From a bacterium UBP17_UBA6191 (GTDB taxonomy: Bacteria; Muiribacteriota; UBA6191): a DNA stretch of 6,884 nt. The notes beneath the pieces were generated by a model. That model was not told the DNA's origin. It ran no database searches and saw nothing but the letters and a program-made list of their open reading frames with translations. The stretch covers positions 1 to 6,884 of the forward strand of contig DITF01000118.1 in assembly GCA_002422125.1 (NCBI GenBank), given 5' to 3'. Positions 1 through 6,557 of this stretch are shown piece by piece (the first letter of the stretch is position 1; each line of letters starts with the position of its first letter). The position numbers and the translations under genes were made by a program.

Positions 1-1380
1 GGGAAGATTATAATCCTGAACAAAAAGCTCAATGCGGGTTGGAAAATCCTTTCTGGCCAGAGTCTGATTATTTCTAGGACGACTCTGAACCTCTCCAGCA
101 GCCCCGGATAAACGAAACAATCCCGGAGCATTCCCATCAACCACCAACCCAGCCACCACCGTACCCTGATTTTTCAAAACTCCTTGGGTAATATCGATAT
201 CATTGCCGGCCAAGTCTATCCCTATCTGGGCGTTAGCAATGGTTGCGGCTGCCGGACCAAACTGTAAATCCACAGGACCAAGGTTTCGTGGATCAAACAA
301 GGGGGTAAACTCATACTCCACAACCGATGGGTTGCTGGCAAAAAGCTGGGAATCAAAAGGAACGGAATATGGCTGTGAAGGCTCTCCAGCACCATTTCCC
401 TGATGTTTTAATGCCATAGTCGGAGCAACCTTGAGTTTTTCGCTAAAGGTGGCTCTAACCCGAATTTGTGCCCCCCCCTGAACAAATACTCTGGGCACTT
501 CCTGCACCTTCTGATTGTCCCCTGTGCCAAAAATCACCTCCAGTTTTGTTAAAACCGGCTTTAGGGTGTCCTTAACCACTCTGACGGTTCTGGGTTCAGA
601 TTTATTGGCAGGAGATCCATCGGCAAAAGTTAAGCCATTACTATCCAAACCAACCAGCCTAATCTGAAACTCCCCATCCTGCTCTTGAGCCAGATTAATC
701 GGAAGATTAAAGGTTCCGTTAGTACCAGAAGTCACCGGCACTACCTGACCGCTCGTAGTTAACCCCTCCTGAACCAATACAGCCAAAAGATTGGGATCCT
801 GGGCCGGCTCAACATCATTCACCCTTCCCTGCACCACTATGGCATTGGATGTAAAAAATGTAGTCCCTCCAGAAAACGGGATCGGTACTCCCGCATTGAC
901 ATCTGGAGCCAAAACTACCGAGTTGATGGTCAACACAGGGGGGGTATCATCATATACCACCCTGACGGAGTTGGTAGAAGACTGCACCCTGCCAGTTATA
1001 GACTGAGTTACATCCACCTTGATTGCCTTGCTGCCAGAGCGATTAAAAATAGCCGTCACCTGGCCCGTACAAAGAGATTGAGTCAAAGGAATACCTGTGT
1101 CATCGGCATCGGCTTTGGGCACAACTGTGTAGGAGCCACTGCCACCATCATGGGCATAAGACACTGGGAAAAATTTCTTGGAAGTTCTGCCCCCAGGAAC
1201 CACCACATCCGCAGTTACATTGGCATTCACACCACCGCCAATCCCAACGGCGGCTCTGGTTACTGCACAGAGAAGCGGATCCTGATCACAAGGTACGCAC
1301 TGTGCCAAGATGTTACGGGTGAACAAGAAGGCCAGCAACTGGGCAACATAAAAAAACCGTAACAAATTTGTTCTCAGCAT
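1..1380 (-). CDS. Secreted multi-domain Ig-like (beta-sandwich) protein, C-terminus missing (runs off left edge)
   Basis: An open frame of 460 codons without a stop runs from an ATG at 1380 to base 1, so the gene continues beyond the window. Residues 1-26 look like a Sec signal peptide: basic n-region (R3, R8), hydrophobic core around 9-20, and an ILA site before Q27. The mature N-terminus is cysteine-rich (C28, C31, C38, C104). Two junctions of the type found between bacterial Ig-like domains are visible: DDTPPVLTI at 144-152 and DTLKPVLTKL at 271-280. Around 305-394 there is a pattern seen in Ig-like adhesin repeats (RVRATFSEKL, then LAGND). This suggests a chain of beta-sandwich domains in an exported or cell-surface protein; a role in adhesion or as an outer surface structure is inference. 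No clear Shine-Dalgarno precedes the ATG; a GTG 15 bases upstream is an alternative start. The sequence contains unusual G8 and C7 coding tracts. The precise family is not recognised. Confidence 0.8.
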   Translation of the reverse strand, partial: MLRTNLLRFFYVAQLLAFLFTRNILAQCVPCDQDPLLCAVTRAAVGIGGGVNANVTADVVVPGGRTSKKFFPVSYAHDGGSGSYTVVPKADADDTGIPLTQSLCTGQVTAIFNRSGSKAIKVDVTQSITGRVQSSTNSVRVVYDDTPPVLTINSVVLAPDVNAGVPIPFSGGTTFFTSNAIVVQGRVNDVEPAQDPNLLAVLVQEGLTTSGQVVPVTSGTNGTFNLPINLAQEQDGEFQIRLVGLDSNGLTFADGSPANKSEPRTVRVVKDTLKPVLTKLEVIFGTGDNQKVQEVPRVFVQGGAQIRVRATFSEKLKVAPTMALKHQGNGAGEPSQPYSVPFDSQLFASNPSVVEYEFTPLFDPRNLGPVDLQFGPAAATIANAQIGIDLAGNDIDITQGVLKNQGTVVAGLVVDGNAPGLFRLSGAAGEVQSRPRNNQTLARKDFPTRIELFVQDYNLP

Positions 1381-1429
1381 AGTTTGGGTAAACACCAATG
1401 TGCGGATATAGCTCGATTCATACAAATTC

Positions 1430-1457
1430 TTAATAAATTAGTCACGAATAGTATCAA
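1430..1457 (-). promoter_or_regulatory. Possible weak sigma70 promoter for the Ig-like protein gene
   Basis: On the minus strand, TTGATA (1452-1457) is followed after 16 bases by TATTAA (1430-1435), about 50 bases upstream of the ATG at 1380. The -35 matches consensus at 5 of 6 positions and the -10 at only 4 of 6. It is a candidate only; the gene could also be read through from the rnhB operon, as no terminator is visible in 1381-1489. Confidence 0.25.
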
Positions 1458-1489
1458 AATGCACCTAGTCCCACAAGGGTAAGCTGGAA

Positions 1490-1789
1490 TTACTGTATCT
1501 TATTTTTTAGTTTCTCATTTAATACATAAACTCTAGCCAGAATTTTTGCCACCGCAGAGTATAGTTCATCAGGGATCTGTTGCCCTAGATCCAATTGTGA
1601 CAAAACTTCAACTAAATCAGCCTCCTCCTGCACCACAACATTATTCTCTTTGGCTAGAGCAATAATTTTTTCGGCTACAAAACCGGAACCTTTGGCCACA
1701 ACCAAGGGAGCCTTATGCCCGGCTTTTTCATGATTAGGATCATATAAAAGCGCAACCGCCTTCACGATTGGACTCTTAGGCTTTGGCAT
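1490..1789 (-). CDS. Stand-alone FlhB C-terminal-domain protein (FlhB2/YlqH-like, EscU/YscU/HrcU family)
   Basis: The 99-residue product matches the cytoplasmic C-terminal part of the export switch protein FlhB: AVALLYD near the start, KAPLVVAKGSGFVAEKIIALAKEN in the middle, and LDLGQQIPDELYSAVAKILARVYVLN at the end. FlhB itself has four membrane helices and an autocleaving NPTH motif before this region; both are absent here, so this is a soluble domain that cannot self-cleave in the usual way. In flagella FlhB-C binds FliK and switches secretion from hook to filament subunits; the role of orphan copies is not established. The ATG at 1789 is chosen because GGAGG lies 6 bases upstream; a TTG immediately before it is the alternative. 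The gene overlaps the end of the FliK-like gene by 14 bases, which implies co-translation. It resembles ylqH of Bacillus in content and in position after rnhB. Confidence 0.88.
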   Translation of the reverse strand: MPKPKSPIVKAVALLYDPNHEKAGHKAPLVVAKGSGFVAEKIIALAKENNVVVQEEADLVEVLSQLDLGQQIPDELYSAVAKILARVYVLNEKLKNKIQ

Positions 1790-2867
1790 CAAATCCCTCC
1801 ACTAGTCCTTCTTTTTCGTACACCGGGGGAATCTTTGGCGCATCCACGGCCTCATGAAAAAAATAAATAGAAACAGAGTTTGCATAAGGCTCGGCCGTTA
1901 ACTCATCACGAAACTCAGCCACACTCTGCCGCAAAAACTCCACCGTCTCAGTCTTTGGACTTCTGAACCACAGGTTCAAATGATTTTTATACAGTTCAAA
2001 TGTCAGGTTTAAGGGGCCTAGTTCACTCATTTCAAAATACAAATCAAGTGTTTTGATTTCACCCAGACCCGCCTTCTTTTTGGCCCTACGGTAACGAAGA
2101 ATCATTTCACTGACATTTGAGCCGTTAAGATAGGGTAGAGCAAATAGCATTCCATCCTCCATGCCAGCATGAACCAACTGATACACGGACAAAAGGTCTT
2201 TGATTTGTCGTTTCAGGTAGCCACCCTCATCAGGCAAGTCTGAGCCCCACTGAAAAACCTCACCACCATTGAACAAATCTCGTTCTGAATTCGCCCCTGA
2301 CCGTGCTAGCAGGCGCTTTAAATCAAGCCCTTTTTCGTCCAACCTCTCCAAATCCGGCTTTAACCACTCTGCTAAACTTTTGCCCTGAAACTCCATACGC
2401 ATCAGCTTCTTTAAAGACAATTTGCCTTCGTAATATCTCCATAGAAGATCAACCGAAGATTTACTGACAGGAAGCCTCAGAGATACAAGCAAAAGGGCCG
2501 CCTGTAAGGCAAACTCATTGGGAATCAAAACAGTGGCCTGAGCTTTTTCCAACCCCTGAAACAGGCGAGCCTCCAAGGGAATTCCCATTTGCAAAGCCTT
2601 GTAAGCCGCCAGATAATTAGCCTCAGTTTTGGGTACGGCCAATACATCTAGAGCCTGGGTCAGACCCATGGACACAGGCTTGGCCTGGGACATAATCTGT
2701 GTTTGTCCAAGTTTTGGCTTATCTGGGGTCCCTTCAAGCGCAGTCCTAAGAATCTGGCCCTCCTGTAAGCCCTGAGTGTTCGAAACAGTTACCGCCTTAC
2801 CTGCCACCAAAAGAATTGCCTTCTGGTGTAAAACACCAAGAACTCGGGCTTCCGTCAACATACTCAT
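1776..2867 (-). CDS. FliK-like protein (YlqG-type) with flagellar hook-length-control C-terminal domain
   Basis: From the ATG at 2867 the product has 363 residues. Residues about 5-55 (ARVLGVLHQKAILLVAGKAVTV, then LQEGQIL) resemble the small beta domain at the start of many FliK-like proteins. Residues about 80-160 form helical repeats with LQMGIPLEARL and SLRLPVSKSSVDLL, a pattern known from YlqG-type proteins. Residues about 240-340 resemble the FliK hook-length C-terminal domain: an FALPYLNG strand, then MSELGPLNLTFELYKNHLNLWF and a helix VEFLRQSVAEFRDEL. No signal peptide or membrane segment is seen. In flagella the FliK C-terminus contacts FlhB-C; here an FlhB-C-like gene follows directly, overlapping by 14 bases. 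The start at 2867 forms an ATGA overlap with the rnhB stop and begins right at the first domain. A TTG at 2921 would add 18 residues within rnhB, but its purine-rich AAGGGG is only 2 bases away. Family assignment rests on motif resemblance. Confidence 0.72.
   Translation of the reverse strand: MSMLTEARVLGVLHQKAILLVAGKAVTVSNTQGLQEGQILRTALEGTPDKPKLGQTQIMSQAKPVSMGLTQALDVLAVPKTEANYLAAYKALQMGIPLEARLFQGLEKAQATVLIPNEFALQAALLLVSLRLPVSKSSVDLLWRYYEGKLSLKKLMRMEFQGKSLAEWLKPDLERLDEKGLDLKRLLARSGANSERDLFNGGEVFQWGSDLPDEGGYLKRQIKDLLSVYQLVHAGMEDGMLFALPYLNGSNVSEMILRYRRAKKKAGLGEIKTLDLYFEMSELGPLNLTFELYKNHLNLWFRSPKTETVEFLRQSVAEFRDELTAEPYANSVSIYFFHEAVDAPKIPPVYEKEGLVEGFDAKA
1796..1800 (-). promoter_or_regulatory. 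Shine-Dalgarno site for the FlhB-like gene
   Basis: GGAGG on the minus strand, 6 bases before the ATG at 1789. It lies inside the 3' end of the FliK-like gene and decides the ATG over the adjacent TTG. Confidence 0.7.
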
Positions 2868-3655
2868 AGCCCAACTGACTTTCGAAGCCAGAGAAGGCCC
2901 TCTGAAAACTGTTTTGGACAAAACCCCTTGGAAGGCCTTTTAATCTTCAAGACCCTATTTAAAAGATCTACTTTTTTATTAAGTGTGGCTTCCTCCAACC
3001 ATTGCATAAGTTGGGCCCGATGATAAATCAAGGCCTCTAACACTGGCTGATAGCTTAACCTGTGAATGGGTGTAATTCCATATTGAATCAGGGCCTGCAA
3101 ATGTCTGGCTGTTGGATACCCCTTGTGACTAGCAAATCCATACTGGGGATAAATATCATCGTACTGGGCCATCACCAAATCCCGTTCGCATTTAGCTAAA
3201 ATGGATGCCGCCATGACACATTCCTCGCTTAAGTCAGCTTTTACCAGATCATAGACTTCAATCTTAGCCTCCGGTAGAGGCATAGCATCACTGATAGCCA
3301 CCTGCGGCTGTGGATTAAGTCCATCCAAAGCTTCTAGCATGGCCCGTTTTGTGGCCTGGTAAATGTTTAATCTATCGATTTCTGCCGCATCTTTTTGCAC
3401 AATTATAAATCCTTGCAAAGACTGCTTAAGAGATGCACTTAAAGAGGTAATTGAATTGTGATTCAGAAGCTTAGAGTCATTCATGCCCTCTGGCAAAGTT
3501 CTTCCATCGGATAGGGCAGCCGCGACCACAACAGGCCCAGCTAGCGGCCCCCTACCAACCTCATCTAGCCCGGCAATCAGGGCATGGACAGCTAAAAGCT
3601 GGTTTTGTAAATTGTTTCTTGTACCCGATAGAGCACTTTTTATGACAAGACTCAC
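2864..3655 (-). CDS. rnhB: Ribonuclease HII with a C-terminal extension
   Basis: RNase HII cuts the RNA strand of RNA-DNA hybrids and nicks at single ribonucleotides in DNA, in the cytoplasm. The four catalytic acids are all visible: D31 and E32 in AGLDEVGRGPLAGP, D123 in AISDAM, and D141 in VKADLSEE. The D123-D141 spacing of 18 matches that of the E. coli enzyme as I recall it. NDSKLL (59-64), AASILAKCERD (149-159), YGFASHKGYPTARHL (172-186) and HRLSYQPV (198-205) are also typical. The protein has 263 residues against roughly 200 in most bacteria; the excess is a basic tail of about 55 residues after the core ends near 208. The GTG at 3655 is the first start after an in-frame stop and no in-frame ATG precedes the catalytic motif. 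It is the first gene of a minus-strand cluster and its stop overlaps the next start (ATGA). Confidence 0.95.
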   Translation of the reverse strand: MSLVIKSALSGTRNNLQNQLLAVHALIAGLDEVGRGPLAGPVVVAAALSDGRTLPEGMNDSKLLNHNSITSLSASLKQSLQGFIIVQKDAAEIDRLNIYQATKRAMLEALDGLNPQPQVAISDAMPLPEAKIEVYDLVKADLSEECVMAASILAKCERDLVMAQYDDIYPQYGFASHKGYPTARHLQALIQYGITPIHRLSYQPVLEALIYHRAQLMQWLEEATLNKKVDLLNRVLKIKRPSKGFCPKQFSEGLLWLRKSVGL

Positions 3656-3759
3656 AGTCCCATGATAGCATCAGTCTTTGGGTCCATGCCTGAATTCGTC
3701 TTCCCATTTTTGTATTCCTGATGACATTATGTATGGATCAACCACAGGAGCTGAGTGAC
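3656..3759. promoter_or_regulatory. Divergent intergenic region between rnhB and hpt
   Basis: About 104 bases separate the divergently read rnhB and hpt starts, so promoters for both operons should lie here or extend slightly into the genes. AT-rich stretches are present (around 3707-3738, with CATTAT at 3725 and TATGGA at 3732 on the plus strand and CATAAT on the minus strand), but no pair of boxes with good spacing stands out on either strand. No operator-like inverted repeat was recognised. Confidence 0.4.
3746..3750 (+). promoter_or_regulatory. Shine-Dalgarno site deciding the hpt start
   Basis: AGGAG lies 9 bases before the ATG at 3760. In-frame ATG codons at 3721 and 3733 have no comparable site upstream and would add residues with no counterpart in the family. 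Confidence 0.65.
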
Positions 3760-4341
3760 ATGTCTTTTGATTTACATCGAATTTTTGATGTTTTGTATTC
3801 TCAAGAACAAATTGAGGCCCGTTGTCGCGAGCTTGGCAAAGAAATCTCAGCTCATTATGGCTCAGAACCACTGATAGCAGTGGGCATCATGCGCGGATGC
3901 ATGTTCTTCTTTACGGAAGTACTTAAATCTGTAACCACTCCTCTTAAAGTTGATTTTATGGTGGTGAGTTCCTATGGAGATGGGCAAAAATCCACGGGCA
4001 CGATCAAGTTTGAGAGAGACATGAAGGAAGACATTCGTGGATATCATGTTCTATTAGTGGATGATGTTGTCGATTCTGGATTAACCTTAAGTAGCCTCAA
4101 GGAAATGCTGGCACTCAGACAACCCAAATCCATTCGTATCTGCTCCATGCTCAACAAACCGACGGCCCATAAGGTGCCCGTTTGTGTTGACTTCACCGGC
4201 TTTAACATTGAGAAACAGTTTGTGGTGGGCTATGGGCTGGACTATAAGCAATTTTACCGAAATATGAACTTTATTGGGAAGCTCAAAGATGGTATGCAGC
4301 CAATATTAGATTCACATATCGAAAGCTTAAAAAACTCATGA
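3760..4341 (+). CDS. hpt: Hypoxanthine (hypoxanthine-guanine) phosphoribosyltransferase
   Basis: This cytoplasmic purine salvage enzyme joins hypoxanthine or guanine to PRPP, giving IMP or GMP and pyrophosphate. The 193-residue product carries the family motifs in order: IMRGCMFF loop (43-50), the SSYGDGQKSTG flexible loop hallmark (70-80), the PRPP-binding VLLVDDVVDSGLTL (97-110) with the likely catalytic acid D105, the base-binding lysine in NKP (K133), and FVVGYGLDY (154-162) followed by YRN and IGKL. Length is slightly above the usual 175-185. The ATG at 3760 is preferred because of AGGAG 9 bases upstream; in-frame ATGs at 3721 and 3733 would lengthen the N-terminus. The stop overlaps the rng start by four bases (ATGA), so the two genes are probably translationally coupled. 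Whether it prefers hypoxanthine or guanine cannot be read from the sequence. Confidence 0.95.
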   Translation: MSFDLHRIFDVLYSQEQIEARCRELGKEISAHYGSEPLIAVGIMRGCMFFFTEVLKSVTTPLKVDFMVVSSYGDGQKSTGTIKFERDMKEDIRGYHVLLVDDVVDSGLTLSSLKEMLALRQPKSIRICSMLNKPTAHKVPVCVDFTGFNIEKQFVVGYGLDYKQFYRNMNFIGKLKDGMQPILDSHIESLKNS

Positions 4342-5834
4342 AAAATGCCATTCTGGTCAATTGCACCCCTTCAGGAAGCAGAGTAGCCGTTCTTGAAGAT
4401 GGGAGATTATCGGAAATTTACATTGAAAAACCATCAGACCAACAGTTGATGGGCAATATTTTTAAAGGCCGTGTTACCAACATAGTGCCTGGTATGCAGT
4501 GCGCCTTTGTGGACATTGGTATCAATCGTGATCTGTTTCTACCACTATCTGATATAAACCTTGGAGAACCCAAGGATTTTGATCCTGACGCGGACACTAG
4601 CGACGATTCTGATGAACCCTCTTCCAATAAACCACAGGCATTAATTTCAGATGTCCTCAAAGTCGGCCAGGAAATCATGGTTCAGGTCATCAAAGAACCA
4701 ATAGGCAACAAGGGCCCTCGCGGCACGACCTACTTGACCCTACCAGGCCGCTACATAGTTTTGATGCCCACCATCAGGCATCTTGGCATCTCTCGTCGCA
4801 TTGAGGACCCGGTCGAAATAGCCCGTCTAACCGAATTTGGGCAGACTTTAAAGCCCAAAGATATGGGCATCATCATCCGAACCGTAGCCTTAGAGAGAAG
4901 CCGTGAAGAACTGGAAGAAGACCTGCAGTTTCTACTGAACCTATGGGAAAGCATATTGAAAAAAGAAGTGGCTGTACCAACTCCATCCCTGCTACACCAG
5001 GAATCCACCCTTTTATTAAAAGTCGTTCGCGACCTATTCAATAGCTCCATGGAAAGTTTTTTGATTGATTCCAAGGAACATTATGAACAGCTTATGAGTG
5101 TCTGCGGGTTTTTAACTCCAGGACTCAAGGATAAAATTCGCTACTATCCCAAACCCGATTTGATGCAGTATCACGGTGTAGAAGAAGATATCCACAAGGC
5201 CGTGGATCAAAGAGTCTCTCTACCTAGCGGAGGCTACATCATCATTCAACAAACTGAGGCCCTGATTTCAATTGATGTGAATACCGGTAGTTTTATTGGG
5301 ATCAACAATCTGGAAGAAACCGTATACCAAACAAACCTAGAAGCTTCGGTAGAAATCGCCAAACAACTAAGGCTCAGAAACCTCGGTGGCATCATAGTCA
5401 TAGATTTTATTGACATGGATGAAACCCCACATCGTGAAAATGTGTTTCAAACCCTGACTCAGGAATGTCGCAAGGATAAAAAAACCAAGTACAATATTTA
5501 CCCAATATCAGAACTTGGAATTATACAAATGACCAGACAAAGGACAGGACAAACTCTGGCTCACTACCTTTTGGATCGCTGCCCCTATTGCAAGGGTAAG
5601 GGAAAAATCAGCTCGAAGGATTACATCTGTCACAAAATTTACACTGAACTGAGAAAACTCTGTACCAGTAAACATATTAAAGAGGTTGTACTGGCAACCT
5701 GCCACCCTGAAGTGGCCTCAATCCTGCTTGAAAGGGACCAGTCCAAGTTTAAACAACTTGAGGAAGAAACCAACACCAAGATATTTATTCGGGGAGATTC
5801 AAGTTTTCACTGCGAAGAGTTCAAGTTTTCTTGA
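4338..5834 (+). CDS. rng: Ribonuclease G/E family endoribonuclease (RNase G-like)
   Basis: RNase G/E enzymes cut single-stranded RNA during rRNA 5' end maturation and mRNA decay in the cytoplasm. The 498-residue product is close to E. coli RNase G (489) and lacks the long scaffold tail of RNase E. It opens with AILVNCTPSGSRVAVLEDGRL, followed by an S1 domain beginning GNIFKGRVTNIVPGMQCAFVDIG (39-61), which contains an acidic insert at about 76-100. The catalytic core holds D313 in SIDVNTGSF and D356 in IIVIDFIDMD, the same 43-residue spacing as the metal-binding pair of E. coli RNase E. The zinc-link CPYCKGKG begins at C415 (C415, C418). ELGIIQMTRQRT is also typical. All key residues are intact, so it should be active. 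The start shares ATGA with the hpt stop and has no strong Shine-Dalgarno, pointing to coupled translation. Its stop lies within the -35 box of the next operon's promoter. Confidence 0.95.
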   Translation: MKNAILVNCTPSGSRVAVLEDGRLSEIYIEKPSDQQLMGNIFKGRVTNIVPGMQCAFVDIGINRDLFLPLSDINLGEPKDFDPDADTSDDSDEPSSNKPQALISDVLKVGQEIMVQVIKEPIGNKGPRGTTYLTLPGRYIVLMPTIRHLGISRRIEDPVEIARLTEFGQTLKPKDMGIIIRTVALERSREELEEDLQFLLNLWESILKKEVAVPTPSLLHQESTLLLKVVRDLFNSSMESFLIDSKEHYEQLMSVCGFLTPGLKDKIRYYPKPDLMQYHGVEEDIHKAVDQRVSLPSGGYIIIQQTEALISIDVNTGSFIGINNLEETVYQTNLEASVEIAKQLRLRNLGGIIVIDFIDMDETPHRENVFQTLTQECRKDKKTKYNIYPISELGIIQMTRQRTGQTLAHYLLDRCPYCKGKGKISSKDYICHKIYTELRKLCTSKHIKEVVLATCHPEVASILLERDQSKFKQLEEETNTKIFIRGDSSFHCEEFKFS

Positions 5835-5859
5835 CGAACCATGGGCTCAACCGTATAAT
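5831..5859 (+). promoter_or_regulatory. Strong sigma70-type promoter of the rplU-prp-rpmA operon
   Basis: TTGACG (5831-5836) is separated by exactly 17 bases from a perfect TATAAT (5854-5859). The expected start of transcription is near 5864-5867, giving a leader of about 35 bases before rplU. The rng stop TGA (5832-5834) is embedded in the -35 box. The short leader leaves little room for a structured autoregulatory element. Confidence 0.85.
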
Positions 5860-5889
5860 TGCGAGCTTCCGATAAAGTCTAGCATTCAT

Positions 5890-5894
5890 AGGAG
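5890..5894 (+). promoter_or_regulatory. Shine-Dalgarno site for rplU
   Basis: AGGAG, 6 bases before the ATG at 5901, in the short leader downstream of the predicted promoter. Confidence 0.75.
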
Positions 5895-5900
5895 AAAATC

Positions 5901-6209
5901 ATGTTTGCAATTATCCGCACAGGCGGCAAACAATACAAAGTCGAAAAAGGCTTGGAAATCTGGGTTGAAAAACTGGAAAAGAATGAAGGGGATTCCGTTG
6001 AATTTACTGATGTTCTGCTAGTTTGTGACCAGGATACATTAAGCACTGGGCCTAACCTGAAAGCCACTGTCAGTGGCAAAGTAGTTAAGCAGAACCGTCG
6101 TAAAAAAATTCTGGTGTTCAAACAAAGACGCCGCAAGCGCTATCGTAGAACCAAAGGGCACAGGCAGTATTATACAGCGGTGCAGATTGACGATATTCGC
6201 ATCAACTGA
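5901..6209 (+). CDS. rplU: 50S ribosomal protein L21 (bL21)
   Basis: L21 is a small protein of the large ribosomal subunit that binds 23S rRNA. The 102-residue product is full length (E. coli has 103). It begins with the family signature MFAIIRTGGKQYKVEKG and has the conserved basic segment RRRKRYRRTKGHRQYYT near 82-98, ending in IDDIRIN. It starts the L21-Prp-L27 operon under the promoter at 5831-5859. The stop is followed after only two bases by the protease gene. Confidence 0.97.
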   Translation: MFAIIRTGGKQYKVEKGLEIWVEKLEKNEGDSVEFTDVLLVCDQDTLSTGPNLKATVSGKVVKQNRRKKILVFKQRRRKRYRRTKGHRQYYTAVQIDDIRIN

Positions 6210-6211
6210 GT

Positions 6212-6556
6212 ATGATTCAGGTGCATGTCACTCTGAGACGAGGGATGATTTCCAGACTCTTGGTTAGTGGTCATGCCCCTTTGGGCTCACACTCTCTTTT
6301 GTGTAACTCGGTATCCTGCCTGACTCAGACCCTGATACAATCCTGTATCAGTCTTTTAGGTGGGGGAATTAGGCAAGAATCATCCTCAGGGAAAGCCCTT
6401 TTGGAAATTGATTTGTCAGAGTTAGACGAAATAGAGATGTTGCGTCTGGACACGCTTGGAAAAAGTTATTTACTTGGATTACAAGGGATTTCAAAACAGG
6501 AACCAGACCATTTAGACATTTGTCTGATGGATGGGGACAAAAGTAAGGAGATGTGA
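6212..6556 (+). CDS. Prp/YsxB-family ribosomal-processing cysteine protease homologue
   Basis: The family consists of small cysteine proteases encoded between rplU and rpmA; in Staphylococcus Prp removes an N-terminal leader from L27 before ribosome assembly. The 114-residue product has the expected order: an N-terminal strand, VSGHA with the catalytic-type H21, then LLCNSVSCL with the catalytic-type C31, followed by a helix and LLGGGI. The His-Cys spacing is 10 residues, two fewer than in S. aureus Prp (H22, C34, from memory), and the acidic residue normally just before the cysteine (DIVCA) is replaced (SLLCN). Assignment therefore rests on position, length and the GHA and Cys motifs. The adjacent L27 has no Prp-type leader, so the substrate is unknown. 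Translation probably relies on coupling to rplU, whose stop is two bases upstream; no good Shine-Dalgarno is seen. The last codons of the gene hold the rpmA ribosome binding site. Confidence 0.82.
   Translation: MIQVHVTLRRGMISRLLVSGHAPLGSHSLLCNSVSCLTQTLIQSCISLLGGGIRQESSSGKALLEIDLSELDEIEMLRLDTLGKSYLLGLQGISKQEPDHLDICLMDGDKSKEM
6545..6550 (+). promoter_or_regulatory. Shine-Dalgarno site fixing the rpmA start
   Basis: AAGGAG within the 3' end of the protease gene, 7 bases before the ATG at 6558. It supports the short L27 and argues against an in-frame ATG at 6531, which lies upstream of this site. Confidence 0.85.
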
Positions 6557-6557
6557 C

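Noticed and set aside
203..1362. Plus-strand open frames at 203-403, 791-1006 and 1078-1362
   Set aside because: They lie antisense to a continuous 460-codon minus-strand frame with a signal peptide and Ig-like junctions, and have no family motifs of their own.
1381..1489. Terminator or small gene between the FlhB-like and Ig-like genes
   Set aside because: Only a 3-base-pair CCC/GGG hairpin is visible, with no T-run and no convincing short reading frame.
3721..3759. Longer hpt start at 3721 (or 3733)
   Set aside because: No Shine-Dalgarno precedes them and the extra residues have no counterpart in Hpt; AGGAG sits 9 bases before the ATG at 3760.
5860..5900. Structured L21 leader or riboswitch before rplU
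   Set aside because: The predicted leader is about 35 bases and shows no significant hairpin.
5686..6136. Frames at 5686-6021 (plus) and 5879-6136 (minus) across the rng-rplU junction
   Set aside because: They overlap rng and rplU in other frames and show no recognisable protein features.
6531..6557. N-terminally extended L27 starting at 6531 (MGTKVRRCD before MAHKKG) as a Prp substrate
   Set aside because: The extension lacks a hydrophobic NLQFFA-like cleavage motif, is the overlapping coding end of the protease gene, and the strong AAGGAG lies downstream of that ATG.
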